Shown in pieces: positions 15,542 through 24,484 of a stretch of DNA of 64,000 nt; positions within the stretch are counted from its first letter, which is position 1; every line of letters begins with the position of its first letter. The stretch is from NCBI RefSeq assembly GCF_003635165.1, contig NZ_ML058616.1, positions 248,001 to 312,000 on the forward strand, given 5' to 3'. Both the position numbers and the translations under genes were made by a program. Below the pieces are notes generated by a model. That model was not told the origin of the DNA, did not search any database, and saw nothing but the letters and a program-made list of their open reading frames with translations. The DNA comes from Burkholderia sp. Nafp2/4-1b. Its GTDB lineage: Bacteria; Pseudomonadota; Gammaproteobacteria; Burkholderiales; Burkholderiaceae.

Positions 15542-17551
15542 TCAGTTGAACAGGCCGAGCACGGTCTGGAACAGCGTCGCCGCCGTCTGGATCACTTTCG
15601 CGTTCGCCTGGTAAAGCTGCTGGTACTGCATCAGGTTCGCCGCTTCCTCGTTCTGGTTCACGCCCGATACCGACTGCTGCGCGGTCGTGATCTGGCCGAC
15701 GAGCGACGTTTGCGCGGCGCTCGACGACTTCAGCTGGCTCGCCGTGTTGCCGATCGCGTTCACGTAGTTCGCATACGCGCCGGTCAGCGTCGTCGTGCCG
15801 CCCGCGAGTGCCTTCGCGGTGACGAGCTGCGACAGCGCTTGTGCGTTGGAGCCGTCGCTCGTGCCGCCCGCGTACGGTCCGATCGTGAACGTGTCGCCAT
15901 CCGACGGCGCGCCGGACAGCGTGACGGTCACGCCGTTCATCACGCCCGCCGGAGCCGGCTGCGTGGTGCTGTTGATCGTCAGCTTCGCGCCGGCCGACGC
16001 GTTGTACGGCACGGTGTCGGTCGGGCTCGTGATCGTCACCGAGGTCGGCGGAGTGCCCGCGATCGTCACCGTGGTGCCGGCCGGGAAGCCCGACAGCGTC
16101 TTCGACGCCGCGTCGTAGGTCAGCTTGGTCGGCGTCGACGGTACCTGGTAGCCCGCGCTCACCGCGCCCTGCGCGATCTTGCCGGTGCCGATGTTGGTGC
16201 TCGACGCCGCCGCGACCACCGGTGATGCGGCCGCGATCGCCGAGCCGCTCGTCGTCGCGAGGCCGAAGCCGGTCAGCGCGCCGCGCGTCGGCAGCACGGT
16301 GAACTGGTCGCCGGCATTCATCGTGCCCGACGCAATCGAGAAGTTCAGCCCGTTCGCTCCACCGAGCGAAACCGGCATCGGGCCGGGCTTCTGGTCGACC
16401 ACCGAGCCGCTCGCGCGGTCGGTCAGCGTGTAGTTCGTGCCGTCGTACGACAGCGTGTAGTCGCCGGTCGTCGGCTGCGACGCGTTGGCGAACGACACGG
16501 ACAGCGACGCGCTGCCGGTATTGCCCTGGTTCGAATAGACGGTCGGGTTCGTGACCGTGAACAGGTTGCCGCCCGGATTGCCCGACAGGTCGACGCCGAG
16601 CGCGTTCTGCGCGTTCACCTGCGCGGCGAAGCTGGTCGCGAGCGCGCCGAGCTGCGCCTGGGCCGGGTCGAGCGTCTGGCTGCGGAACGCGAGCAGGCCG
16701 CCGAGCGTGCCGCCCGACAGCGACGAATCGGGCAGCGCCTGGTTCGGGCCCTGCGGGTTCGCGCCGGCGATCCCCTGCGACACGACGGTCAGCTCGCTCG
16801 GATCGGACGACGACGTGACGGTCGCGAGCTGGTAGCTCTTGTCGGCGACGACGAGCGGCTGGCCGCCCGCGAGGAACACGCTGTAGCCGCTGTCGTTGCG
16901 CACGATCTGCACGCCGGCGAGGCTCGACAGGTTCGACACCGCGAGGTCGCGCTGGTCCATCAGCTGGTTCGGCGGCTGACCCTGGGTGCTCGCCGCGGAG
17001 ATCTGCTGGTTCAACTGCGCGATCTGCGCGGTGTACGTGTTGATCTGCGACACGGTGCTGGTCAGCTGCGTGTTCACGCTCTGGCGCAGCGCGTCGTATT
17101 GCTGGCCGGCCGCCTTCAGCTGGTCGCCGAGAATCTGCGCGTTGCTGACCGCGGTCTGCCGCACCGACGGATCGGACGCATTGTTCGCGACGTTCTGCAA
17201 GCCGGTGAAATAGCTGGTGATCGCGGTCGAGATGCCGGCCGTCGGGCTGCCGACGTAGTTGTTCAGCTGCGCGACGAGCGAATACCAGGTCGACAGCGCG
17301 CCGCCCTGCGACTGCGCGGTGTTCAGCTGGTCGCTCAGGTACTGGCTGTACTGCCGCTGCACGGTGACGGTGTTCACGCCCTGCGGCATGTAACCGCTCG
17401 ACGTGTACTGGCCGCTCGCCTCGGCATAGACCGGTCGCTCGACCGAATAGCCGGGCGTCGCGGCGTTGCTGATGTTCTGGCCGGTCGTCGTGAGGCCCCA
17501 GAGCGCGGCATTGAGGCCGCTGACGCCGAGGTTCATGAGTGAGTTGGACAT
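15542..17551 (-). CDS. flgK: Flagellar hook-associated protein 1 (HAP1)
   Basis: A 669-residue hook-filament junction protein. SNSLMNLGVSGLNAALWGL and TTGQNISNAATPGYSVER form the conserved D0 start with the rod/hook TPGYS motif. The C-terminus NEEAANLMQYQQLYQANAKV is the matching helix. The middle 350-560 is a long beta-rich insert, larger than in enterics (about 547 residues total). It is secreted by the flagellar type III apparatus. A sigma-28-like promoter lies at 17607-17633, separated from ycgR by a terminator. Confidence 0.95.
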   Translation of the reverse strand: MSNSLMNLGVSGLNAALWGLTTTGQNISNAATPGYSVERPVYAEASGQYTSSGYMPQGVNTVTVQRQYSQYLSDQLNTAQSQGGALSTWYSLVAQLNNYVGSPTAGISTAITSYFTGLQNVANNASDPSVRQTAVSNAQILGDQLKAAGQQYDALRQSVNTQLTSTVSQINTYTAQIAQLNQQISAASTQGQPPNQLMDQRDLAVSNLSSLAGVQIVRNDSGYSVFLAGGQPLVVADKSYQLATVTSSSDPSELTVVSQGIAGANPQGPNQALPDSSLSGGTLGGLLAFRSQTLDPAQAQLGALATSFAAQVNAQNALGVDLSGNPGGNLFTVTNPTVYSNQGNTGSASLSVSFANASQPTTGDYTLSYDGTNYTLTDRASGSVVDQKPGPMPVSLGGANGLNFSIASGTMNAGDQFTVLPTRGALTGFGLATTSGSAIAAASPVVAAASSTNIGTGKIAQGAVSAGYQVPSTPTKLTYDAASKTLSGFPAGTTVTIAGTPPTSVTITSPTDTVPYNASAGAKLTINSTTQPAPAGVMNGVTVTLSGAPSDGDTFTIGPYAGGTSDGSNAQALSQLVTAKALAGGTTTLTGAYANYVNAIGNTASQLKSSSAAQTSLVGQITTAQQSVSGVNQNEEAANLMQYQQLYQANAKVIQTAATLFQTVLGLFN

Positions 17552-17606
17552 GCGCGATCCTGATGAGCCGGCCGCGCTGCGGCCGCCGGGTTGCGTGACT
17601 CCCGTT

Positions 17607-17633
17607 ATAACGGCCGCGGATCGGAAAAATTGA
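17607..17633 (-). promoter_or_regulatory. Sigma-28 (FliA)-like promoter for flgKL
   Basis: Read on the minus strand: TCAATTTT, 11 bases, then GCCGTTAT, against the consensus TAAAGTTT-N11-GCCGATAA. The match is 6 of 8 in each half with the exact spacer. The GCCGTTAT half is identical to that of the site before flgM. It ends about 55 bp before the flgK ATG. Confidence 0.65.
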
Positions 17634-17706
17634 GGAAAAAATGCGCGCGCGACGCGCTCTGGCGCGTCGCGGGTCGGCGGCCCCGGCGGACCGTGCGGGC
17701 CGGAGC

Positions 17707-17730
17707 AAAAGCGGCCCCGGAAGGGGCCGC
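17707..17730 (-). terminator. Rho-independent terminator after ycgR
   Basis: On the minus strand a GCGGCCCC/GGGGCCGC stem (17711-17718 with 17723-17730) with a TTCC loop is followed by TTTT. It begins 11 bp after the ycgR stop codon and precedes the flgK promoter. Confidence 0.75.
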
Positions 17731-17741
17731 GAGCAGGTGCG

Positions 17742-18497
17742 TCAGGCCCGCGCGAGCGAGCGGCGCTTCATCTCGAGCTGCGTGATCAGGCGCTGCAGCG
17801 TGTTCTCCGCGCTGCCCGGCAGCGACATGAAGCGAAAGCCGAGCTGGTAGCGGCGCGAGCCGTTCGGCATCTGCGTCGAACGCTGTGACACGAGGCGCAG
17901 GTCGAGCGACAGCTTGCCGTGGCCGGTCAGTTCGAGCTCGACGTCCGGCAGCAGCGTGCCGACCTCGAGCGCCTCGACGCGCTCGTCGGCCGTGCGCAGC
18001 CCGACGCCGCCGAGCGACAGGTTGTGCACCTCGAACACGAAGCCGTCGCCGTCCGGCAGCTTGCCGCGGCACAGGAACGGATCGACGATCGGCGCATCGA
18101 CGCGGAAATACTCGCGGCGCTGGATGCACATCAGCACGTCGGGGAAATCGGCGACGAAAGCGGGCAAGCCCTCGTAGCGCGTCTCGCGCGGCGTGCGGGT
18201 GGTGAACTCGACGCGCACGCCTTCCGGCGCGGCCGCGAACGTGCAGTGCGACGCGCCGAGGATGCCGGCGTTCTGCTCGGACAGCGCACCCCAGTCGAAC
18301 GTGAACGTGCGCGCGCCGACGTCGACCTCGAGCAGGCGCGTGACGAGCTGGCCGCCCGGATACTGGACGGTCAGGAAGTCGCCCCGGTTCACGAGGTTGC
18401 GCAACTGCACGCCGATCTCCAGCGGATTGCGGCGGGCATAGTCGGGCCCGGAATGGCCCGCATCCAGGCTCGGATCGGACGACGTTTCGATAGTCAT
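17742..18497 (-). CDS. ycgR: Flagellar brake protein YcgR (PilZ, c-di-GMP effector)
   Basis: A 251-residue cytoplasmic protein that slows the motor when bound to cyclic di-GMP. Residues about 25-120 match the YcgR N-terminal domain; the C-terminal PilZ domain shows the c-di-GMP residues RxxxR (R128-R132 in QRREYFRVDAP) and NxSxxG (N159-G164 in NLSLGG). ATG 18497 is chosen by family start; ATG 18518 is possible. It lies between flgJ and flgK with its own sigma-28-like promoter and its own terminator, so it looks like a single-gene late flagellar unit. Confidence 0.88.
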   Translation of the reverse strand: MTIETSSDPSLDAGHSGPDYARRNPLEIGVQLRNLVNRGDFLTVQYPGGQLVTRLLEVDVGARTFTFDWGALSEQNAGILGASHCTFAAAPEGVRVEFTTRTPRETRYEGLPAFVADFPDVLMCIQRREYFRVDAPIVDPFLCRGKLPDGDGFVFEVHNLSLGGVGLRTADERVEALEVGTLLPDVELELTGHGKLSLDLRLVSQRSTQMPNGSRRYQLGFRFMSLPGSAENTLQRLITQLEMKRRSLARA

Positions 18498-18545
18498 GGC
18501 TAGCCGGTTTCTTGTCATGGGCGCCCGGGGCAACCGGTGCGCAGT

Positions 18546-18573
18546 AAAACCGGGCCAGAACATGGGCCCGGTT
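18546..18573 (-). other. Hairpin with short T-run in the ycgR leader
   Basis: AACCGGGCC and GGCCCGGTT (18548-18556 and 18565-18573) form a 9-bp stem with an 8-base loop. On the minus strand the stem runs into TTTT. It lies downstream of the sigma-28 site and 50 bp before the ycgR start. It could be the end of the flgB-J transcript or a leader attenuator. Confidence 0.5.
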
Positions 18574-18587
18574 GCGGTCTCACACAC

Positions 18588-18614
18588 TTAGCGGCAGTGC
18601 TCACCGAAAGTTTA
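18588..18614 (-). promoter_or_regulatory. Sigma-28 (FliA)-like promoter for ycgR
   Basis: Minus strand reads TAAACTTT, 11 bases, GCCGCTAA. It matches 7 of 8 consensus bases in each half with the exact N11 spacer, the best of the three sites found. It ends about 90 bp before the ycgR ATG. Confidence 0.75.
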
Positions 18615-18712
18615 GATCGAATTGCCGATATTTTTCGCGCAAACGTTGAAACCGCGCGCGGCAGAGGCCGGGCGCGGTCCGTAAGACTGCAAACATGCGT
18701 GAAACGGGTGCG

Positions 18713-19711
18713 TCAGCCGATCTGCTGCATGATCGAGATCAGCTTCTTCGCGTAGTTCGGGTCGGTGGCATAGCCGGCCTTCTGCATCCCGTGCGCGAAG
18801 CCCTCGACGCTGCGGCTCGCGCTCAGCACGCCCGCGTAGCGCGGGTTGTTCTTCAGCAGGTTCGCATAGTCGGTCATCGCGTGCTCGTACGAATCATACG
18901 CGCGGAACTTCGCTACGACGCGGCGCGGCGTGCCGTTCACGTATTCGGTCGTCAGCGCCGACACCGTGCGGCCCGTCCAGCCCTTGTTCGCCTTGATGCC
19001 GAACACGTTGTAGCTCGTCGAGCCGTCGCTCGCGCGGATCTCGCGCTTGCCCCAGCCCGATTCGAGCGCGGCCTGGCCGACGATGAAGCGCGCCGGGATC
19101 CCGGTGGTCGCGCTGGCGGCCTGCGCGGCGCCGGCGAGCCGGTCGACGAACGCATCGGCGTCCTGCACGCCGCTCGCGCCCTTGACGGGCGGCGTCAGCG
19201 CGCTGCCGGCCGTATAGCCTCGCGAGCCGGCGAGCGCGCCGTTGTTCGACGCGTTCGCGTAGGCCCGCGCCATCGCGTTCATCGCGGCGAGGCTGCCTTC
19301 GTTGCCCGCCGTGCCTGAGCCGGCCGCGCCCAAGCCCGCCGCACCGAGCCCGGCCGCGCCGGCGTCGGCCGCCGTGTCGTCGCCCGCGCCCGGCCCCGCG
19401 TTGCGCAGCAACTGCTTCATCAGTGCGTCGGCCACGCCGATCCCGCGCTTCGACATTTGTTGCGCGAGCTGCTGGTCGAGCATCGACGTGTACATCTTCG
19501 ACGTGTGCGAATCGAGCAGCCCGCCGTCGGGCGTCGCGTCGCGCATGCTCTTGAGCATCATCTGCGTGAACATCGCGTCGAACTGGCCGGCGACGGCCTT
19601 CGCACCGGCCTGCGGCGACTGCTTCGCCTGCGCGCGCAGCGCATCGAAGCCCTGCACGTCGAGCGCGAAGCGCTGCGTGAGATCGTTTGCGTTGGGGAGA
19701 TTCGCCGCCAT
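18713..19711 (-). CDS. flgJ: Peptidoglycan hydrolase and rod cap FlgJ
   Basis: A 332-residue periplasmic protein that caps the growing rod and opens the peptidoglycan. Residues 1-105 are the rod-binding domain (AGQFDAMFTQMMLKSMRDA; LLDSHTSKMYTSMLDQQ). Residues 113-140 form a Gly/Ala linker with AGLGA repeats. Residues about 185-330 are the beta-N-acetylglucosaminidase domain, with the catalytic E217 in QAALESGWGKRE. The stop of flgI directly abuts its ATG. It is the last gene of the flgB-J run. Confidence 0.93.
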   Translation of the reverse strand: MAANLPNANDLTQRFALDVQGFDALRAQAKQSPQAGAKAVAGQFDAMFTQMMLKSMRDATPDGGLLDSHTSKMYTSMLDQQLAQQMSKRGIGVADALMKQLLRNAGPGAGDDTAADAGAAGLGAAGLGAAGSGTAGNEGSLAAMNAMARAYANASNNGALAGSRGYTAGSALTPPVKGASGVQDADAFVDRLAGAAQAASATTGIPARFIVGQAALESGWGKREIRASDGSTSYNVFGIKANKGWTGRTVSALTTEYVNGTPRRVVAKFRAYDSYEHAMTDYANLLKNNPRYAGVLSASRSVEGFAHGMQKAGYATDPNYAKKLISIMQQIG

Positions 19712-20902
19712 TTAGATCACCTCCAGGTCGGCGCGCAGCGCGCCGGCCGCCTTCATCGCCTGCAGGATCGACATCAGGTCCGCCGGCGTCGCGCCGAGCG
19801 TGTTCAGCGCCTTCACGACGTCGGCGAGGTTCGCGCCGGCCGTCACCATCTTCAGCGCGCCGTTGTCCTGCTTCAGCTGGATCTGCGACTGCTGCGCGAC
19901 CACCGTCTGCCCGTTCGAGAACGGTCCCGGTTGCGACACCACCGGCTGCGTGTTGACGATCACCGACAGGTTGCCGTGCGCGACCGCGCAGCTTTGCAGC
20001 GTGACCATCTGGTTCATCACGATCGAGCCGGTGCGCGCGTTCAGGATCACCTTCGCGGCGGCCTTGTCCGGGCTCACGTCGAGATTCTGCAGGCGCGCCA
20101 TGAACGCGACCTGCTGCGCGGAATCCGCCGGCGCGGCGAGCTGGATCGTACGGCCGTCGAGCGCCGTCGCGGTGCCGGGGCCGAAGCTCGAGTTGACCGC
20201 GGACACGATCCGCTGCGCGGTGCCGTAGTCCATGTCGTTCAGTTGCAGCTGCAGCACGCCGTTCATCTGCGCGATCGCGTTCGGCACCGCGCGCTCGACG
20301 ATCGCGCCGCCGACGATCCGGCCGGCCGCGAGCTGGTTCACCTGCACGCGGCTGCCGTTCGCGCTCGCGCCCGCGCCGCCCACCGCCATGTTGCCCTGCG
20401 CGAGCGCATACACCTGCCCGTCCGCGCCCTTCAGCGGCGTGAGCAGCAGCGTGCCGCCGCGCAGGCTCTTGGCGTTGCCGAGCGACGACACGGTCACGTC
20501 GAGCGCCTCGCCGGGCCGCGCGAACGGCGGCAGCGTGGCGGTCACCATCACGGCCGCGACGTTCTTCAGCTGCATGTTGTTCAGCGACGACGGGCCGCCG
20601 TTGGCCGAACCGTTGTTGATCGAGATGCCGAGGTTCGCGAGCATGTTCGCGAGCGTCTGCGTCGTGAACGGCGTCTGCATCGTCTGGTCGCCCGTGCCGT
20701 CGAGGCCGACGACGAGGCCATAGCCGATCAGCGGGTTGTCGCGCACGCCCTGGATCTGCGCGAGATCCTTCAGGCGCTCCGCGTGCGCGGGCGCGGCGCC
20801 GAGCACGCAGGCGGCCGCCACCGCCGCGAACGCGACGGCGAGCCGCGCGGCGCCATGCGCGCGGGCCGACAGGCGGCTGAACAGGGTCGTCGGCATCGTC
20901 AT
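19712..20902 (-). CDS. flgI: Flagellar P-ring protein
   Basis: A 396-residue periplasmic protein forming the P ring around the rod in the peptidoglycan layer. It has a signal peptide ending AHA, then the family start ERLKDLAQIQGVRDNPLIGYGLVVGLDGTGDQ. SSLGNAKSLRGGTLLLTPLKG and the C-terminal ATPADLMSILQAMKAAGAL are also conserved. ATG 20902 shares one base with the flgH stop (TGATG), giving tight coupling; alternative start at the second Met. Confidence 0.95.
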   Translation of the reverse strand: MTMPTTLFSRLSARAHGAARLAVAFAAVAAACVLGAAPAHAERLKDLAQIQGVRDNPLIGYGLVVGLDGTGDQTMQTPFTTQTLANMLANLGISINNGSANGGPSSLNNMQLKNVAAVMVTATLPPFARPGEALDVTVSSLGNAKSLRGGTLLLTPLKGADGQVYALAQGNMAVGGAGASANGSRVQVNQLAAGRIVGGAIVERAVPNAIAQMNGVLQLQLNDMDYGTAQRIVSAVNSSFGPGTATALDGRTIQLAAPADSAQQVAFMARLQNLDVSPDKAAAKVILNARTGSIVMNQMVTLQSCAVAHGNLSVIVNTQPVVSQPGPFSNGQTVVAQQSQIQLKQDNGALKMVTAGANLADVVKALNTLGATPADLMSILQAMKAAGALRADLEVI

Positions 20903-21591
20903 CACCACGGCGAGACGTTGAGGAAGAAGCGCTGCAGCCAGCCCATCGTCTCGGCTTCGTTGATGTAGCCCTTCGACGAGTATTCGATCTTCGCGTCGGC
21001 GACCTGCGTCGAGTAGACGGAGTTCGCGCCCGAGATCGTGTTCGGGTTGACGACCCCCGAGAAGCGCACGAATTCGTTGCCCTGGTTGATCAGCATCTGC
21101 TTCTCGCCGCTGACCACGAGGTTGCCGTTCGGCAGCACGTTGGTGACGGTCACCGTGATCGTGCCGTTGAACGTGTTCGCGGCGCTGGCACCGCCCGTCG
21201 CCGCGAACTTGTTGTTGCCGGCCGCCGACAGGTTCGCCTTCGCGAACAGCCCGCCGAGGAAGCCGGCCGTCGGCACGTTGAAGTCGGTGTTGCCCTGCCG
21301 GTTCGTGTTCGCGCCCGACGACTTGGTCGCGTTGATGTTCTCCGCGATCATGATCGTCAGGATGTCGCCGATGTTGCGCGGGCGCTGATCCTCGAACAGC
21401 GGTCGCCCCGCGTAGCCGGGGTTGTAGATCGAGCCGGGCGCCTGCATCGACATCGGCGTCGGCGGCTGCGCCGTCATCGGCTGCTGGATGATCGGATCGC
21501 GCGGAATCTGCGCGCAACCGGCGAGCGCGGCCACCGCGACCGCGCACGCGGCGCGGACGGAGGCTGACGGGAGGAGGCGAACCTGCTTCAT
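20902..21591 (-). CDS. flgH: Flagellar L-ring lipoprotein
   Basis: A 229-residue outer-membrane lipoprotein forming the L ring. The lipobox LAGC places the acylated cysteine at C26. RPRNIGDILTIMIAENINATKSS and the C-terminal NGNLVVSGEKQMLINQGNE..FSGVVNP region are the FlgH hallmarks. It sits between flgG and flgI in the usual order. Confidence 0.95.
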   Translation of the reverse strand: MKQVRLLPSASVRAACAVAVAALAGCAQIPRDPIIQQPMTAQPPTPMSMQAPGSIYNPGYAGRPLFEDQRPRNIGDILTIMIAENINATKSSGANTNRQGNTDFNVPTAGFLGGLFAKANLSAAGNNKFAATGGASAANTFNGTITVTVTNVLPNGNLVVSGEKQMLINQGNEFVRFSGVVNPNTISGANSVYSTQVADAKIEYSSKGYINEAETMGWLQRFFLNVSPW

Positions 21592-21611
21592 GGCGACGAC
21601 GGGTGTTCCGG

Positions 21612-22400
21612 TTAGCTCTTCATCTGCGTGACGGTCTGCAGCATCTGGTCGGACGTCGTCACGGCCTTGCTGTTGATCTCGTACGCACGCTGCGTCTGAA
21701 TCATGTTGACGAGCTCCTGCACGACGTTCACGTTCGACGCCTCGACATAGCCCTGATTGAGCACGCCCGCGCCGTTCAGGCCCGGTTGCGACACGTTCGG
21801 CGCGCCCGACGACGTCGTTTCCGCGAACAGGTTCTCGCCCTTCGCCTCGAGGCCGGCCGGGTTGATGAAGGTCGCGATCTGCAGCGAGCCGATCTGCACC
21901 GCGTTGCTCGAGCCCGGCTGCGTGACCGACACGACGCCGTCCTTGCCGATCGTCAGCGACTGCGCGTTCTGCGGCACCGTGATCGCCGGCAGGATCTGGT
22001 AGCCGCTCGACGTGACGAGCTGGCCCTGTGCGTTGGTCTGGAACGAGCCGTCGCGCGTGTACGCGTTCGTGCCGTCCGGCATCACCACCTGGAAGAAGCC
22101 CGCGCCGTTGATCGCGACGTCCTTCGAGTTGCCGGTCTGCGTGAGGCCGCCCTGCGTGTACAGGCGCTCGGTCGCGACCTGCTGCACGCCGGTGCCGAGC
22201 TGCAGGCCCGACGGCAGTTCGGTCTGCTGCGTCGAGTTCGCGCCCGGCTGGCGGATGGTCTGGTACAGCAGATCCTCGAACACCGCGCGCGACGCCTTGA
22301 AGCCGTTCGTGCTGGTGTTCGCGAGGTTGTTCGAGATCACGTCCATCTGCGCCTGCTGCGCATTCATGCCGGTGGCGGCAATGTAGAGCGAACGGTTCAT
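21612..22400 (-). CDS. flgG: Flagellar distal rod protein
   Basis: A 262-residue rod subunit exported by the flagellar secretion system. The N-terminus MNRSLYIAATGMNAQQAQMD with NNLANTSTNGFK and the C-terminus QELVNMIQTQRAYEINSKAV are the conserved D0 helices. Its length equals the enteric FlgG. It lies between flgF and flgH. Confidence 0.95.
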   Translation of the reverse strand: MNRSLYIAATGMNAQQAQMDVISNNLANTSTNGFKASRAVFEDLLYQTIRQPGANSTQQTELPSGLQLGTGVQQVATERLYTQGGLTQTGNSKDVAINGAGFFQVVMPDGTNAYTRDGSFQTNAQGQLVTSSGYQILPAITVPQNAQSLTIGKDGVVSVTQPGSSNAVQIGSLQIATFINPAGLEAKGENLFAETTSSGAPNVSQPGLNGAGVLNQGYVEASNVNVVQELVNMIQTQRAYEINSKAVTTSDQMLQTVTQMKS

Positions 22401-22435
22401 GTTGAATCTTCTCCTGGTAGCGAGGGCCGTGCCGC

Positions 22436-23194
22436 TCAGCTGAAGTTGAGCAGTTGGTTCGCGGACTGCTCGTTCTGGTCGGCCGTCTGGATCAGCTTCG
22501 ACTGCAACTGGAACGCCCGTGCGTTGTCGATCATCGCGACCATCGCGGTCACCGGATTCACGTTGCTGCCTTCGAGCGAATTCGGCGTGACGACCACGGT
22601 CGGGTCGCTGTCGGCCGGATTGCCGTCGGCGGTGCGGAACAGCCCGTCGTTGCCGCGCGTGAGCGTGGCCGGGTCGGGGTTCACGAGCTTCATCTGGTCG
22701 ACCATCGCGACCGCGGTGGGCGGGTCGCCCGGCATCAGCGCGGACACCGTGCCGTCCTTGCCGATCGTCACTTCCGCGTTCGGCGGCACCGAGATCGGGC
22801 CGCCGTTGCCGATCACCGGCAGGTTGCTCGCGTTGACGAGCTGGCCGTTCTGATCGACGTGCAGGTTGCCCGCGCGCGTGTACGCCTCGCCGCCGTCGGC
22901 GGTCTGCACCGACAGCCAGCCGGCGCCCTGCACGGCGACGTCGAGCGGGTTGCCGGTGCGCGTGATCGGACCCGGTGCGTAATCCGCGCCGGGCGTCGAC
23001 GCGAGCACGTAGGTGCGTGTCGTCGTCGGGTCGATGTTGCTGCCGTCGCCGAAATTCATCGGCACCGCGCGGTAGGTCGCGAGTTGCGCGCGAAAACCCG
23101 TCGTCGACGCGTTCGCGAGGTTGTTCGCGACGATCGCCTGCTGGTCGAGCGACTGCGACGCGCCCGTCATCGCCGTGTAGATCAGTCGGTCCAT
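22436..23194 (-). CDS. flgF: Flagellar proximal rod protein
   Basis: A 252-residue rod subunit. MDRLIYTAMTGASQSLDQQAI and NNLANASTTGFRAQL form the N-terminal domain, and AMVAMIDNARAFQLQSKLIQ the C-terminal helix, matching FlgF rather than FlgG. It lies 20 bp after flgE and 35 bp before flgG, consistent with one operon. Confidence 0.93.
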   Translation of the reverse strand: MDRLIYTAMTGASQSLDQQAIVANNLANASTTGFRAQLATYRAVPMNFGDGSNIDPTTTRTYVLASTPGADYAPGPITRTGNPLDVAVQGAGWLSVQTADGGEAYTRAGNLHVDQNGQLVNASNLPVIGNGGPISVPPNAEVTIGKDGTVSALMPGDPPTAVAMVDQMKLVNPDPATLTRGNDGLFRTADGNPADSDPTVVVTPNSLEGSNVNPVTAMVAMIDNARAFQLQSKLIQTADQNEQSANQLLNFS

Positions 23195-23214
23195 GGCTGC
23201 CGGTTATCCGCGCG

Positions 23215-24456
23215 TTACAGGTTGATGAGCGTCTGGTCGACGGTCTGCTGCGTCTTGATCGTCTGCGCGTTCGCCTGGTAGTTGCGCTGCGCGGTGATCA
23301 GGTTGACGAGCTGCGACGTCAGGTCGACGTTCGAGTTCTCCAGCGCGCTGCCCTGCAGCGTGCCGTGGTTGGTGCTGCCCGGCGCGGAGATCTGCGGCAC
23401 GCCCGACGCGGACGTCTCGGCGTACTGGTTGCCGCCCAGGTTGATCAGCCCGTTCGGGTTGTTGAAGTTCGCGATCGCGATCTGCCCGAGCACCGCCGTC
23501 TGGCCGTTCGAGTAGTTGCCGGTCAGCTTGCCGTCCGCACCGATCGAGAAGGTCGTCAGCGTGCCGCTCGCATAGCCGTCCTGCGCGAGGTTGTTCACGC
23601 CGTCCTTGCCGCCGAACTGCGTGGTGCCGGTCAGGTCGAGCGTGAGCGGCTGCGGCGTCGTCGAGCCGTCGGTGGTCGGCACGGTGAACTGGAACTGGCC
23701 GAGCGATGCGGTCGGCGCGGCCGGCGTGCCCGTCGTCGTGCTCTGGATCGCGCCGGACGAGTTGAACGTGACCGTGCCGAGGTCGGTCGTGGCGCCGCCC
23801 TGCACGCCCGCGTACGCTTCCCAGGTACCGGCCGCCGACTTCACGAAGTACATGTTCACCGGCTGCGAGCCGCCGAGCGAGTCGTACACCTGGATCGACG
23901 TCGAATAGTTGTACGTCGTGGTGTCGGTCGCGTTGAACGGCGTCTTGGTCGGCACCGTGTCCTGCGAGTTCAGGTTGAACTGGGCCGAGATCTTGGTCGT
24001 CGCGGTCGGCGCGATGTTGGTCGTCGGCGCCTGCAGCGGCACGGTCTGCGCGGTGCTGATCACGCCGTTCTTGTCGGCGGCGTAGCCCATCAGGTTCGCG
24101 CCCGCCGCGTTGACGATGAAGCCGTTCTTGTCGCGCTGGAACGTGCCGTCGCGCGAGTACGTCGTCACGCCGTTGTTCGACATCTGGAAGAAGCCGTTGC
24201 CGTTGATCGCGACGTCGAGCGACGAGTTCGTCGTGTTGATCGTTCCCTGGCCGAACTGCTGCTGCACCGACGCGAGCGCCGTGCCGATCCCGATCTGCGT
24301 GTTGACCGACGTCGCGATCGAGTTCGCGTACATGTCGGAGAACTGCGCGGTGCTCGACTTGAAGCCGACCGTGTTCGCGTTCGCGATGTTGTTGCCGATC
24401 ACGTCGAGCGCGCTCGATGCGCCGGCGAGGCCGCTCAGACCCTGTTGATAACCCAT
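23215..24456 (-). CDS. flgE: Flagellar hook protein
   Basis: A 413-residue hook subunit. The start MGYQQGLSGLAGASSALDVI and ANANTVGFKSS are typical of FlgE, and the C-terminus SQLVNLITAQRNYQANAQTI closes the D0 coiled domain. The middle carries Thr/Ser/Gly-rich D1/D2 strands. Its polymer length is controlled by FliK, whose gene is at 61838-63220 in this window. Confidence 0.95.
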   Translation of the reverse strand: MGYQQGLSGLAGASSALDVIGNNIANANTVGFKSSTAQFSDMYANSIATSVNTQIGIGTALASVQQQFGQGTINTTNSSLDVAINGNGFFQMSNNGVTTYSRDGTFQRDKNGFIVNAAGANLMGYAADKNGVISTAQTVPLQAPTTNIAPTATTKISAQFNLNSQDTVPTKTPFNATDTTTYNYSTSIQVYDSLGGSQPVNMYFVKSAAGTWEAYAGVQGGATTDLGTVTFNSSGAIQSTTTGTPAAPTASLGQFQFTVPTTDGSTTPQPLTLDLTGTTQFGGKDGVNNLAQDGYASGTLTTFSIGADGKLTGNYSNGQTAVLGQIAIANFNNPNGLINLGGNQYAETSASGVPQISAPGSTNHGTLQGSALENSNVDLTSQLVNLITAQRNYQANAQTIKTQQTVDQTLINL

Positions 24457-24484
24457 TTCGGTCTCCGTTTTCGAGAAAGCTGGA

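Noticed and set aside
16960..17708. Extension of the flgK-region frame (727 residues)
   Set aside because: Shadow of flgK in another frame, with Arg/Asp-rich nonsense composition.
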